Assembly (NCBI GenBank): GCA_963970005.1
Contig: CAXAMN010025295.1
Location: 1-64,000 of the forward strand
Reading direction: 5' to 3'
Length of the DNA: 64,000 nucleotides
Source: Durusdinium trenchii
Taxonomy: Eukaryota; Sar; Dinophyceae; Suessiales; Symbiodiniaceae
A program made the position numbers and the translations under genes. This document shows, one piece after another, positions 22,750 through 33,143 of this stretch (its first letter is position 1; each line of letters begins with the position of its first letter). The notes beneath the pieces were generated by a model. That model had not been told where the DNA came from. It was given only the letters and a program-made list of their open reading frames with translations, and searched no databases.

Positions 22750-23150
22750 TAAATGACCGCATCTGACATTATCAAAATATTACAACTGCAAAAACGTGGG
22801 GGTTATCCAGCAACAGCCGTACCTATGGAGGTCGACGTGGCAAGAGGGGCAAAGGCAAAGGCAAAGAGAAGGGCAAAGGAGAGCAGAAAGGCAAAGGGAA
22901 AGACGACAGCAACAGGAAAGGCTTCTCGATCAAGGGAGCAACGGGAAGTTTTGAAAAGGAGGAAAGTCCAAAGGAAGGGACAAAAGGCAAAGACAGCAAA
23001 GGCAGGGACAACCGACCCACGTGTCACAATTGTGGGAAGAAAGGTTACTTTGCCAGAAAATGTTGGAGTCAGAGGAGCACCCAACAAATTCAAGCCGCAG
23101 ATGACAACCAGTCCATTGCCAGTCAGGGTGCGTCACCGATTTCCAGGCGC
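22750..23150 (+). pseudogene. Gag C-terminal relic with altered zinc knuckle
   Basis: PMEVD (near 22823) opens a Lys-Gly-rich tail (GKGKGKEKGKGEQKGKGK, near 22850-22910), then a knuckle CHNCGKKGYFARKC (near 23017-23060). This is the arrangement of the Copia-2 Gag at 40.3-40.6 kb (PMEID, KGKG tail, knuckle). The knuckle has Tyr at the position of the conserved His, so it should not bind zinc normally. The tail lies in a different frame from the start of the 22753-23229 ORF, so there is at least one frameshift. Only a fragment of the element remains; no pol was found beside it. Confidence 0.6.
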
Positions 23151-23393
23151 ACACTGCGGCGGTCAGACGGATGATGCGAGTGAGCCCACCAGACGCCTTG
23201 AAGACAGATGTGTGTCTTCGATGGAGTGAGCCGGGTGAAATTGTAGAATGAAGATGTGTTTTTGGTGAATCGGTCCCCTACCAGACCCTCAGCCCAACGA
23301 AATGTCCAAGAGAGGGCAAGGACAGAACGCGAGGCCTTTTCGAGAAAAAAAGAGGGGGTTGTCCTGCGGCTCGATCTTGTCGTCGTCCTTCGA

Positions 23394-23717
23394 TCAAGGG
23401 CTGGCACGCCCGTCGCTGTCCCACTGAGGTCGCTGGCAAGGTGTATCACATGCTCCACCTGTGAACTCATAGGTTTGCTCACCATCCAACATGTGAATTG
23501 CATACTGTGCGTCCGACATCTCACCACTAATATACACCATGTGCGTAGTGCTATTGATGTCAGTGGAGCACGGAACGCTTTTGGGTTTCCCTCTGCCTAT
23601 CTCACATGCCTCTGCTAACTTTTCGTTGAGACGAAGGTCTGGACGCATGATGATTCCATCGCTTGTGCTGTTGCATTTCTTTCTCAAATATATGTATTTT
23701 GTATTCATCCTCAACAT
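23394..23717 (-). CDS. Unknown, coding-like minus-strand ORF
   Basis: 107 residues with protein-like composition (VYISGEMSDAQYAIHMLDGE, TYEFTGGACDTPC). No family was recognised. It lies just downstream of, and opposite to, the Gag relic. It may be a piece of another element or a host exon. Confidence 0.3.
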   Translation of the reverse strand: MLRMNTKYIYLRKKCNSTSDGIIMRPDLRLNEKLAEACEIGRGKPKSVPCSTDINSTTHMVYISGEMSDAQYAIHMLDGEQTYEFTGGACDTPCQRPQWDSDGRASP

Positions 23718-24509
23718 CTTTAAATGGATCTTCTATCTGCATTTTTTAGCCCGACTTCTTTGTGACATGCACGATGTCGTTAGCCATGGCTGCCTTTCTA
23801 CCAAGCAGGAGGTCGGTCTTCGACGTGAACACTGCTCAGCAAACCCTTCATGCGGAACAATGTGGGTTGCATCACCTCAGATTCACCTCCAGGTTTCACT
23901 GTAGAATTGCAGCTGTTCATAGGCCGGGCAAACAACGACCCGTAGTATCGGCGTGATTTTTCACGCTCTGGTTGTCACTTGTCAGGAAAGCGTCTTTGAC
24001 ATCCCACAACCATCAGTTGCCAAACGCCTTGTTTATCAAATTCGTCAAACACAGTGCTGTTTTTGAACTGTGTTCCAACCAAACATGCTCTGCGGCACGA
24101 ACCGTCCAGGCCGTCGCAAACCTGTTTGAAATCATGTTGTAATCATGACTCTCCTGTTCGGCCTCAGGCTTGTTGACTTAATCTTCTGCTGCAATGACAT
24201 CCAGCTTGCTCAAATTTTCTTCGGGAACTTCTGGCGGGTGATCGCCGTATAGCCTTTATTCCTCATCTCTGCTTTCATTTCCTTCCTTTTCACCCCAGAT
24301 GTCTGCAACCATCACGTCAGGTTCATCTCCATCATACTCCCTTTCCCCACGTTTCACATCACCTGCATAGGTAGGCGGGCAAAGCCTCTCTGACTTGGCC
24401 CTGTTGGACCGTTGATGTGTTTTGCGCCCCTTTTCGTCCCACGTTCGCCTCCTGAAAGTTTGCGGTCTTCTTGTTGGGATTGTGGTGCTGCCCGTCTCAT
24501 CATTAATTT
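23718..24509. other. No recognisable gene
   Basis: Short open frames on both strands without recognisable domains; no repeat structure was seen by eye. Confidence 0.35.
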
Positions 24510-25143
24510 TATTCCCCAGATAGCGAAGCTATGGGGTTCTTACTTCAAAAAATAGTGAGGTGCGTGCTGGTGCTGTGAGCTGGCTGTGCACGTGGCGGAG
24601 ACAGGTTGCTGGTGCTGGTGCCGGGCGGTGGTGCTGGTGGTGGGTGCTGGGTGCCGGGTGCCGGTGCTCGTGCTGGTGCTGTGAGCTGGGTGTGCGCGTG
24701 GTGGAGACAGGTTGCTGGTGCTGGTGTCGGGCGCCGAAGGCGGCGCTGGGTGCCGGGTGCCGGTGCTGGTGCTGGTGCTATGAGCTGGTGCTGGTGCCGG
24801 GTGCCGGTGCTGCTGGTGCTGGTGCTGGGTGCCGGTGCTGGTGGTGTAGCTTGCATATATGTGGGGATCCTTTTTGCCCAGATAGCGAAGCTATGGGATT
24901 CTTACCTCAAATAACAACGAGCTGCCTGCGCGCGCTTTCGAAACAGGTTGCCGGTGCTGGTGGGCGGTGGAAACAGGGTGCCGTTGCTGGGTGCCGGTGC
25001 CGGGTGCTGGTGCGGGCTGTGGTGCTGGGTGAGCTGGCTGCGCGCGTGGTGGAGACACGGTGCCGGTGCTGGGTGCTGGCAGTGCGCATGGTAGAGACAG
25101 CGGGCGCCGGTGCCGCTGTTGCGCGCCGGGCTCGGTGCTGGTG
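24510..25143. repeat. GC-rich minisatellite of ggtgct/gtgccg units with embedded hairpin motif
   Basis: Imperfect repeats built from ggtgctggtgccgggtgccg, broken by a recurring gagctg(g/c)ctg(t/c)gcgcg motif followed by tggagacag. A second module, cagatagcgaagctatggg(g/a)ttcttac, occurs at about 24519-24544 and 24880-24905. Its core ATAGC-GAA-GCTAT is a perfect 5-bp stem with a 3-base loop. A weaker copy of the flanking module is near 25690-25730, and another ggtgct array lies at 25760-25870. Confidence 0.8.
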
Positions 25144-25256
25144 CCCGCTTCTGACAGTGAAGTGATAACAACCGCCGCTTCTGACAGTGAAGGGTAGCAA
25201 ACCGCCGCTTGCAGCAGTGAAGGGCGACCAAGCGCCGCTTAAGGACAATGAAGTGC
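25144..25256. repeat. Tandem repeat, about 30 bp x 4
   Basis: Units resemble ccgcttctgacagtgaagg followed by a variable gta(g/a)caaa stretch. The first two units are the most alike and the last two have diverged. Confidence 0.7.
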
Positions 25257-25439
25257 AAGCAGTCATGGGCCGCATGAACTTACGCACGAAACATCATACG
25301 GTGTTGTCGCTTGAGCGTTCTTTGTCTATTAGCGCTGTGGGGTATTTACACCCTTCAGGTTCTGTTTTGGCCGACATACTTTTGTACGTATAATGTTCTA
25401 TGCGTCAGGCTCTCAACCGACCATTGCACCAGCATGTTT

Positions 25440-25660
25440 CAGCATGCTACACACACAATAGTCGTGCTGGATACTGCCTGGCCTTGGGCGAGTGAAGCCT
25501 ACGGGCTTTGCCGGTTGTGCGCATACTTTTGTGCGCAGTTCTGCACGTCGTTGCTTCAAGCGTGCTACAAAGTCAATAGTGGCCCTGGATACTGCCTGGA
25601 GTTGGGCCAATGACACTTACGGGCTTTGCTGTTTGCGCCCGTGCTTTGGTGCGCATAAAC
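25440..25660. repeat. Tandem repeat, about 118 bp x 2
   Basis: The two units run from gc(a/g)tgctaca to gcgca, sharing ggatactgcctgg and acgggctttgc. They are diverged by roughly a quarter, so the duplication is old. Confidence 0.65.
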
Positions 25661-25954
25661 TTATACGCGCAAGATCATACGTTGTTATTCCCCAAGTAGG
25701 GATAGCTATGTGGTTGTTGTTGCAAGTAAGAATGAGCTGGCTGCGCGCGCTTTCAAAAGGGTGTCGGTGCTGGTGCTGGTGTTGTGGTCCTGGGTGCTGG
25801 TGCTGTGAGCTGGCTGAGCGCGCGTTTAAGACGGGCGGCGGGGCTGTTCGGGTGCTGGTGTCAGCTGATTGTGCGAGGTGTCGGAAGCTGGCTGCGCAGG
25901 CTGCGTACATTCTTGTTCCAGCCAGTCGCATGTCACCGGGTCGTGGGATTCTGC

Positions 25955-26260
25955 CTAGCTATCTGGGTCTATGCTGGTGTAACTATATTTCATCATTCGA
26001 ACTTCTGCCCCCCCTCTCTCGTCAACAACTTCTGACTTTCTCTTATTGATCTTCTCCGCCATTGGGATTGGACCCTGTGGTGCTCTAAAGCTTGGTGTGA
26101 TCGGTGCAGCCTGGGCTCTAAGTGCTCCTGGGGCGACAAATCCCTCACCCGCTGTCATTGGTGTTGCCAATCCCATAGAAATTTGTTTTGTCATGCCAAT
26201 TTTTTTTTCTGTAGTCGGTTCTTTTCTCTTGCGGTGGTCTCCATTCCTGTATAGGCCCAA
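25955..26260 (-). CDS. Unknown, coding-like minus-strand ORF
   Basis: About 100 residues with a Pro/Ala/Gly-rich middle (APGALRAQAAPITPSF) and a basic-acidic end. Disordered composition; no family recognised. The flanks offer no help. Confidence 0.25.
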   Translation of the reverse strand: MGLYRNGDHRKRKEPTTEKKIGMTKQISMGLATPMTAGEGFVAPGALRAQAAPITPSFRAPQGPIPMAEKINKRKSEVVDERGGAEVRMMKYSYTSIDPDS

Positions 26261-26759
26261 GGCCAGTCCTCAAACAAAGTTAATGTTGACACTGTTGAAC
26301 TGCTTGGGAAGACGTCGAATGCTCCTGCACTCAAATGCACCTGATGGAGTCAGGGCTACATGGCCGTTTGCCCAACTCGATTTTCAATCCCGAAACCCTT
26401 GCCAGAAAACAATAATTAGCACTACCCAGCGGAGAAGCAGGGTTCATGAAACACGAGCCGGTTTGAAAAAGAGCAGAAACATGTGCCCGAGGTCGTGACC
26501 AAAGAAACTCCAAAGGTCAAAGAGAGGAGCGATTCCTAGGCAGCTGGGCCAATGACCGCCCAAACACCTTGACAGTGGCATGATGTGAATTTAAGAAAAG
26601 GTTGCCAACTGATCACTCGATATCAACGCCATTCTTACATAGCTGAATCCAGCAGATAGCGGCGCCATGCGGCGCCAAAGGATTGAGCCAACTCAGGCTC
26701 AGTTCGTTGGCGCACATCCTATTTGTGGTGGATTGGATGAGGCCAGGAAGAGTTCAAAG

Positions 26760-27404
26760 AGACCAAGATGAAGGCAGACGCAAAACAAAATGAGTCGATT
26801 GATGGCCCGAGGACGTGATGACGTGAAGATGGCCCCATTGATGGTGACCAGCATGATTGCAAGCACCAAGGGCAAAAACTTGGGGATGAAGTGGCATGGC
26901 TAGATTATGCTTTGTTGAGTGCTTCATCCTGAGCATGCTTGGAGCCTTGAGCGTGGCCGTGGGAATGTGGATGGTTGTGAAATGGTGGACAAGAGGTCCA
27001 AGGAACCCAACGACACAGGGTGAGACAAAAGAGCTACAGACTGATGAAACAGATGACCCAACATACATAGCATGTCAGCTGTGTCAAAGGATTGACGAAA
27101 CTGCATGACCGAAGTGCCAATATGAAGCGATGTGTTGATGCACAAGCTGAACTGAAAGCAGCCTTCAAATGAGAGCGACTTGAAATTCGAGAGGCACCGC
27201 AATAGAGTGCCATGTTGGCATCATCTGTACGTGAGCGTGAACAGACATGGGTGCGCACCCTAGGACGGATGATGACAATTCATCCATGTGGTGATGTATA
27301 CCACACCGACTCCAGATGCCGCTGGTTTCAGGGCAGCAGGACGTTGAGCATATGTACAATATGCAGACGGCACGCGCATGATGGGCAGCATGACGAATGA
27401 CCAG
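26760..27404 (+). pseudogene. Retroelement 3' ORF relic with membrane segment and Cys/His motif
   Basis: The ORF 26896-27108 (70 aa, ATG) begins with a hydrophobic segment (FILSMLGALSVAVGMWMVV) followed by WW and a basic turn. The ORF 27212-27400 in another frame holds GDVYHTDSRC, then CTICRRH, a H-x4-C...C-x2-C arrangement likely to bind zinc. A membrane segment plus a YH...C...C-x2-C end is what I associate with the 3' ORFs of dinoflagellate LTR elements; this is recognition from memory, not a search. Copia-2 also has a 3' ORF with a membrane segment. At least one frameshift separates the two halves and no RT is left nearby. Confidence 0.45.
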
Positions 27405-28355
27405 TGAGACGATCCTACCCATCATGAGGTGTGTGCATTGTATGCCCACGACCGAAACATGTAGGCGCCGCTTTCGTGAGAATCAGGGCGTCACGCACTT
27501 CGCTACATGATGTGCTAAGCGTTGACTTTTCTTTTGGACAATGTGGCTGCAAAAGGCAAGCAGCCGTTGTTGGTCTTATTACATGTGCATGTGTGTTGGA
27601 TTGGGGTGGCTCAAACTGGCGCAGTGTTGGGCTCTAGAAATATTACCTGGGACGGTCAATGCGGGCAGCAAAAACAACCACTTGACTCACTTACTTGATT
27701 GATTTGGACATACCATACTACCAGGCTGTAACGCTCAAACTTCATTGTTTCTGGTGGCGTCTCAGTTGTCAATACCATTCCCGATCGGAACCATAGCGGA
27801 GCCATGGGTTCCTCCGGCTTGTTGCCAGGAACCAAGTGTTCCAAAAATTGGTGACTGTTGCCACCTTGTCATCACCAAGGAGTGTTTACATGGCAGTCCT
27901 GCTGGACAAGATGGGTGCAATGATGGTGCTGCCACTTCTGCCCTTCATTGCGAGATCGATCCTGGGCTGAAAAAAAAACAAGTGTGCGCAAACAAGCCAC
28001 TGGCTGCGAAAAACACGCGGTTCCGACGTCCATTTGGTAGGGCCAGCCCATCATGACTTTCAGTTGTTGATTGCTGTTGCGTGCCGTGGCGTGCCATAAT
28101 TGTGCCTGAAAGGCCCACCATGCTCCTGCCCATTGAGTTGCCAGACGTTTTTTTTCTTCTGTGGTCTTATTTGATACTGAGACGTTGTCCAAGGATGGAC
28201 GGCACCTCAATTGAAGTGGGGCTCCTGCAATCCTTGTACTCGTTAATGCAGGCCGGGATGGTCAAAAGAAAGCAAGGGAAAACATGGGAAACTGTTTTCA
28301 AATCTTAACGGAATGTAGAAGAAGGCATCGGACGGGACAAATGACAGGCTAACAT
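27405..28355. other. No recognisable gene between relic and Copia-1
   Basis: Only short open frames. No promoter or repeat was identified up to the Copia-1 target-site duplication at 28356-28360. Confidence 0.4.
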
Positions 28356-28360
28356 ACTTG

Positions 28361-28483
28361 TGTGAATTTCACCGATTGTAGCCAGGGTGTATTGCGTACA
28401 GTTGATGCACCATCGCTGCTATTTGGCTGAACAGGCGCCTTGAGTCGATTCGCTGCTGCGAAAAGGAACCGTGCGAGAATCAA
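28361..28483 (+). repeat. Copia-1 5' LTR (123 bp)
   Basis: Begins TGTGAATTTCACC and ends GAGAATCAA by the target-site reading; shared identity runs two bases further (AC). It matches 37900-38022 except at a/g in gttg(a/g)tgcacc and in cacc(a/g)tcg. Confidence 0.85.
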
Positions 28484-28485
28484 AC

Positions 28486-28497
28486 TGGTAGCGGAGC
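28486..28497 (+). promoter_or_regulatory. Copia-1 primer-binding site
   Basis: TGGTAGCGGAGC, the same 12 bases found after the 5' LTRs of Copia-2 and Copia-3. The start TGG complements the CCA end of a tRNA. Ty1/copia elements commonly use initiator tRNA-Met, and TGGTAGCG is close to the yeast and plant versions. Confidence 0.85.
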
Positions 28498-28657
28498 AGG
28501 TTCTGAAGGGGCACCCTCAGGATCTGACTCACCCGGGGAGACTCGCTGGATCCAACCGTTGAACCCAATTGCGTGACCCTGCGCGCAATCCGTTGAACCC
28601 GTTGAACCCGTTGAACCGTTGTAATTCCAGTGCTTTGTGAAACTTTGTTGAGTTGCG

Positions 28658-30113
28658 ATGTCGCTGGGTGGCCTGCGGTACACATCCCATGGAGGAAGTA
28701 TCTCAGGACCGCAGGAGACGAAGAGCGGATCATATATCTACAGTGGCAATCCAAATGGTTTCTTCGAATGGGAATTTCGCACCAAGGTCCGTGTTGCTTT
28801 GTACAAGCAGAAACATGCGAAGAAGAAGTCAGAGAAGACCTATTCGAGCAATGGAAGCCAATTGGCCACACCAGAACGTTCTCAGAGGAGGCCGACTCAT
28901 GCGACCGAGGCCGAGGATGTATCAGAAGATGAGGACGTACGATTTGAAGCCTTTGGAACCCCGAAGACTGTGATCGTAGAAGACGAGGAAGAACCAGCTC
29001 TGAGCACTGCCGGACTGGACGATGATGGAGCAGAGTATGCAACACTTGTTCACAAAGTGTTGGAAGGCCTGCGAGGTGACGCATACCTTGCAGCAAGACA
29101 TGGGATTGGAGAAGCTGTTGACTCCAACTGGCATCGATGAGTTGATTTCGCGTATCCGTGCACAAGTTTTTCCACTTCGACAACAAGAAGCACGTGAGTT
29201 GTTCAGAGTGGGTCAACTCCCACATGGTCCCTTGTCTCGCCAATCGACAGAAAGCATGACTAGCTATATCTCACGAAGACGTCGTTGGTGGAGGAAGCTT
29301 CTGGAGATGGATGATGGGGTAAGTCTCTCAGACCCCATGCGTGGTGAGCTACTTCTGGAAGGCTCTGGTTTGAGCAAGACAGAACAGCTCATGATCAAGA
29401 CAGCTGCAGGCGACAACCAAACTTTTGATGTCTACGCCAAATTCTTGCTTGAATTCCATGGACAGATTCACTTGCGCAGCTGGTCCGCTTTTGGCAATGC
29501 AAGCCCCCGGAGGCAGAAAGGCGGAGGCAAGTTCTCAAGCAAGTCTTCCTACAAAGGAGGAAAAGGACGCGGTTGGCAGAGATCCGCGTACATCGTTGAA
29601 GACGACTCATGGGATTATGAAGAGTCCTATGAACCAGAAGCAGAGGACGACTATGAGCATGAAGCTTATGTCGCAGCAGAAGATGAAGAACCAGAAGACG
29701 AAGAACATGAAGACTATGTCGAGGACCCTGAAGTTGCCACAGCGTTGATGGCAATGGGAGAATGTGATGATGAAGAGAATGATGTCTCAGAAGAACTGGG
29801 CAGCGCAGCTCAGCACCAGATGATAGCCTTTGTCGTGACTGACCAGTTGAAAGGCAAGAGCAAAGGCAAAGGCAAAGGATCAGGAAAAAAAGGTGGTAAA
29901 GGCAAAGGAAAAGGCAAGTATGTGTTCAGGACACAGTTGAGCGTGCAAGACAGAATCGCACGTCTAGCAAAGTTGAAGGCAGTGTCCAAATGCTTGCGTG
30001 TGGTGGAAAAGGTCATTGGGCAGGAGACCCTGCCTGCAAGTTCCCCAAGCAGAACGACAAGTCCCCCGGAGGAACGTCGTCAACGAGCAAAGCCACAGCC
30101 TACTTCGCATTAA
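28658..30113 (+). pseudogene. Copia-1 Gag
   Basis: It starts at the first good ATG after the LTR (28658) in frame 2 and passes to frame 3 near 29095. The capsid-like part (to about 29500) includes FFEWEFRTKVRVALYK and an alpha-helical region (LISRIRAQVFPLRQQEAREL). After that come a basic Gly/Lys segment, a long acidic Asp/Glu/Tyr tract (29600-29800) and a KGKGKG tail (29850-29915). Gag packages the RNA. The zinc knuckle that should close it is split by a further one-base shift near 29990 and continues in frame 2 as ACGGKGHWAGDPAC. Only the shifts prevent a normal reading. Confidence 0.75.
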
Positions 30114-31390
30114 GTGATGATGAGTCATCTGTTGAAGATGAGTACATGTGTGTTGATGTCAGTGGCCAGACCGCTGATAGCGGCACGTGCTACATGGCAT
30201 ACAAGATGTCCCCAAAGAAGAAGCTGGAGTTTGAGCCGTCAGATCGTGCATCCATGTCGTCAGGAGTGACCAGCAGTCCGCCATCTAGCTTTTCGATGGT
30301 CGAGCCAAATGTCCCTCGGTCGCCGCAAAGGTCCCCGCCGTCCATGCGTAGGAATAGAGACATGGAGCAAGACCTTTTGCCTGAAGGTTCACAGAGTGTC
30401 TTTGTGTTTGGTCAGCACCAAGGTTTGACATACCATGAAGTGTTGTTCAAGTACCCTGGATACTACCAATGGGGATCAGGCATTTCGCACCCTTCGCGTT
30501 GCTTGGCAGATTTCCTGACATGGGTGACCACATACTACGAAGTCAGTCCGAGTGGAGACGTGACCTTGAGAGAGCATCCCTTGACAGACATGCCCGAGGA
30601 GGCAGTCCGACGTGCCGGAGACAAGAGTGCAAAAGGGAAACCACCAAATCCCCCACTGGAGGTACCCTGCCGCCGTTGCACCAGATTCACGTTTCAAGGT
30701 TCAAATGCCTATGTTGAAAACAAGACATGCCTTGACTGTGGAAAGAGTGAGAAGAAGAAGAAAGAGAGCAAGCCCGTCACCGATCCCACACGGTGCAAAC
30801 ATGAAGTCACGGATCGGCGAGGCAGCTCAAAGACCACATCTCGTTTGTACTGCAAGTTGTGTGGAACCACTGTCGACGAGATGCCCCGAGAAGAGGCGCG
30901 CAAGAGAGAGGCAATGGCAAAGAGCGTAGCAAGCATGCGTTCCAATGCATTCGACACGACTGCATCAGTGATTGAACATGAGATCAACAATTCCTGCATG
31001 ACACCCGAAGGAACACTAGAGATCATGGAAATGTTCAGACAGGATGTTGAGAGTGAACTGGAGTTAGGAGAGCCCGTGAGGATTGGCGTCCTGTTTGAGA
31101 TCCTTGCCAATGCCGTGGAGTGCGTCAGAGAGGCCAGTCCGCAGACTTGCTTCATGGGACTTTTGTCGGATCTCAACGAAGCCACGATCGAAAACACACT
31201 TCGTCTTGTTGACATCATGGAAGACCCTGGAGTCTGGGCTGTGTTGGACGAAGGATGTAATGCAACTGTTTGTGGACAAGCATGGATCCAAAACGCCAAA
31301 GACAAGTATGCACGTCTTGGGTATGATGTAGCGGACTTGCACGTTCATGGCAGACGAGGAACGCCCGGCAAGAGGCACTTTCACGCTTGA
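29990..31390 (+). pseudogene. Copia-1 zinc knuckle and aspartic protease region
   Basis: This frame-2 ORF opens inside the CCHC knuckle (ACGGKGHWAGDPAC). In the middle are two Cys-rich stretches: PCRRCTRFTF with CLDCGKSEKKKK (near 30665-30770), and CKHEV with YCKLCGTT (near 30795-30870). Both are possible zinc sites. Near 31237-31275 GVWAVLDEGCNATVCG is the retropepsin active-site region, with DEG in place of D-S/T-G. This protease would cut the polyprotein. The rest of the protease fold after LGYDV is hard to see before the frame changes near 31350, so part may be deleted. Confidence 0.65.
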
Positions 31391-33143
31391 TGATGCTTCT
31401 TGCGTGCATATTTTGACCTGTGGAAAAGAGTTCCTTGGGCAGATTGCCAGTTTCGACAGGTGCAAAAATATGGTGACCCTTGGGCCCATATTGTCGAAAT
31501 TTGATCCTGGCAGGCGGCTACTTGTGGTAGATTGCATGGGATTTGGGGATCCCCAGCATAACCCGCAACTGCGGGCCCACATAGGCAGCCACCCGGAGAT
31601 CATTTGTGGCATGGTTGGAAGTGAAAAGACGATGGAAGCATTACACTACGTGCTCCATCACCTCAAGGAGAGCCACGAAAAGGGGCAGCAGTTGGCAGTT
31701 GTGGCCTATTGCAGGCGAAACCGACATAGATCGGTATCCTTTGGTTGGTTGGTCGCAACCGCATTCCAGAAGCTTTGCTCCGGATGCCACTTGACTTTGA
31801 CCCACTCCAATCAGGAAGAGTCATGGAGCCAGATGAGTGGATCTTGCAAGGGCAAATGCGCGATGTGCAAGCATGAGTCACGCGATGCTTTGGAAGCAGC
31901 CCTGAGGTCAAGGGACTATGTCTTGAAGCAGTTCGCCCAGAAGACCGCACCGTCGTATAACCAGGTGCGTCAAGTTGTGTTTGACTCTGAGATCGAGGCC
32001 GAGGACGAGACTGAGAGGAGGACTCAAGCCCCCGTTGACACTCGCGTGTTGCCACCACCACCGTGCCCAAAGAAGCCTCCCGTCATACGCCCTGCAGTAG
32101 TGAAGGCAAGCCCAGCAAAAGCATCAGCACCTATGCCAAAAGGATCAGCCACCGTGTCCCACAGAGGACCAGGATCAGTGATGTCAGCATCACCAGCTCC
32201 ACCTGTTGCAGCTTCAACGCCAAAGGCATCGGCGCCCGAGGCACCAGCGCGAGATGCAGATGAGAACCGCTACAATGAAGATGCTGAAATTCGTCGTCGT
32301 GAAAAGGCCGAGACCTCGAAGCCAGCAGAGCCAAGGAGTGAATCAGTGCCTACGAGTCAGCCTGATGCTGCAACACAGGCCTTGATGCAGACCGTTGAAT
32401 TGTTGACGCAGCAAGTGAAGCAGATGCAAGAGCGTGAGAGAAGGAGATCAAGGTCAAGAGACCGATATTGGCGAGGACGATCGGACAGCAGAGAGCGCCA
32501 TCGTCGAAGAAGGCGTGACGACAGCAGAGAGTATCGTCGTGGAAGAAGCCGAAGCTCATCGAGGAGGAGATCGCCATCCTTTGGTCGCATCCCAACGCCA
32601 CCACAGGTGCGACCAAGGGAACCGGAAGGACCGCCGCCCAGATGGCATCGCTATGGATCCGGCCGGGGAGCCAGTCGAGAGTCGGAACGGTCGACCTGGC
32701 AGGAGCGTCGATATGCAACCTCTTCAGAGCACCCGGGAGCATCGCATTTTCCAAGAGCCACGGCTGCATGGCCATCGCATCTCGAATTCCCCACGGTGGA
32801 AGGCGATGGACCATGGAATCGCCGAGTGAACCTCGAGCACATGCCGCTTGAACTGCTTGACCGAATTTGGGATTCGGTGCCAGACATCGGGATGAAGGCA
32901 TCTCGCTCAGCGCTTCGCTGGGTGGGGCCCTTTTTCCCCGGGTCCACATCTCTTACGTCCAAGGAGATTGCCATGTCCAACCACGAGCTCAATGTGATCA
33001 CGGAAGCACAGCTCCAAGCCTGGACGAGCGTATTACACCGACTACATGAAAGAGGATGGTTGGCAGGTAACCAGCTTCGAGCACATCGAGGGTCAATGGG
33101 AGATGACTTTGCTGAGGGCCAGTTTGGAGAATCAGCCACTTGA
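31347..33143 (+). pseudogene. Copia-1 insert: RapZ C-terminal-like domain plus RS-rich domain
   Basis: Frame-3 ORF, residues counted from 31347. Residues 57-145 (near 31515-31780) read like the RapZ C-terminal domain: LLVVDCMGFGDP, PQLRAHIG, then AVVAYCRRNRHRSVSFG with the HRSV signature and a Cys-x5-Arg loop. Just after it is SCKGKCAMCKH, a likely zinc site. A Pro/Ala/Ser linker follows, then a coiled stretch (LMQTVELLTQQVKQMQERE) and an Arg/Ser-rich tract at 32440-32590 (RRRSRSRDRYWRGRSDSRER). The C-terminal 180 residues are unknown. RapZ-C binds small RNA and an RNase in bacteria; its job in a retroelement is not known. The frame passes to frame 1 near 33030. Confidence 0.6.

Noticed and set aside
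24545..25287. Gly/Cys/Trp-rich or Pro/Ala/Thr-rich frames
   Set aside because: Products of the ggtgct minisatellite.
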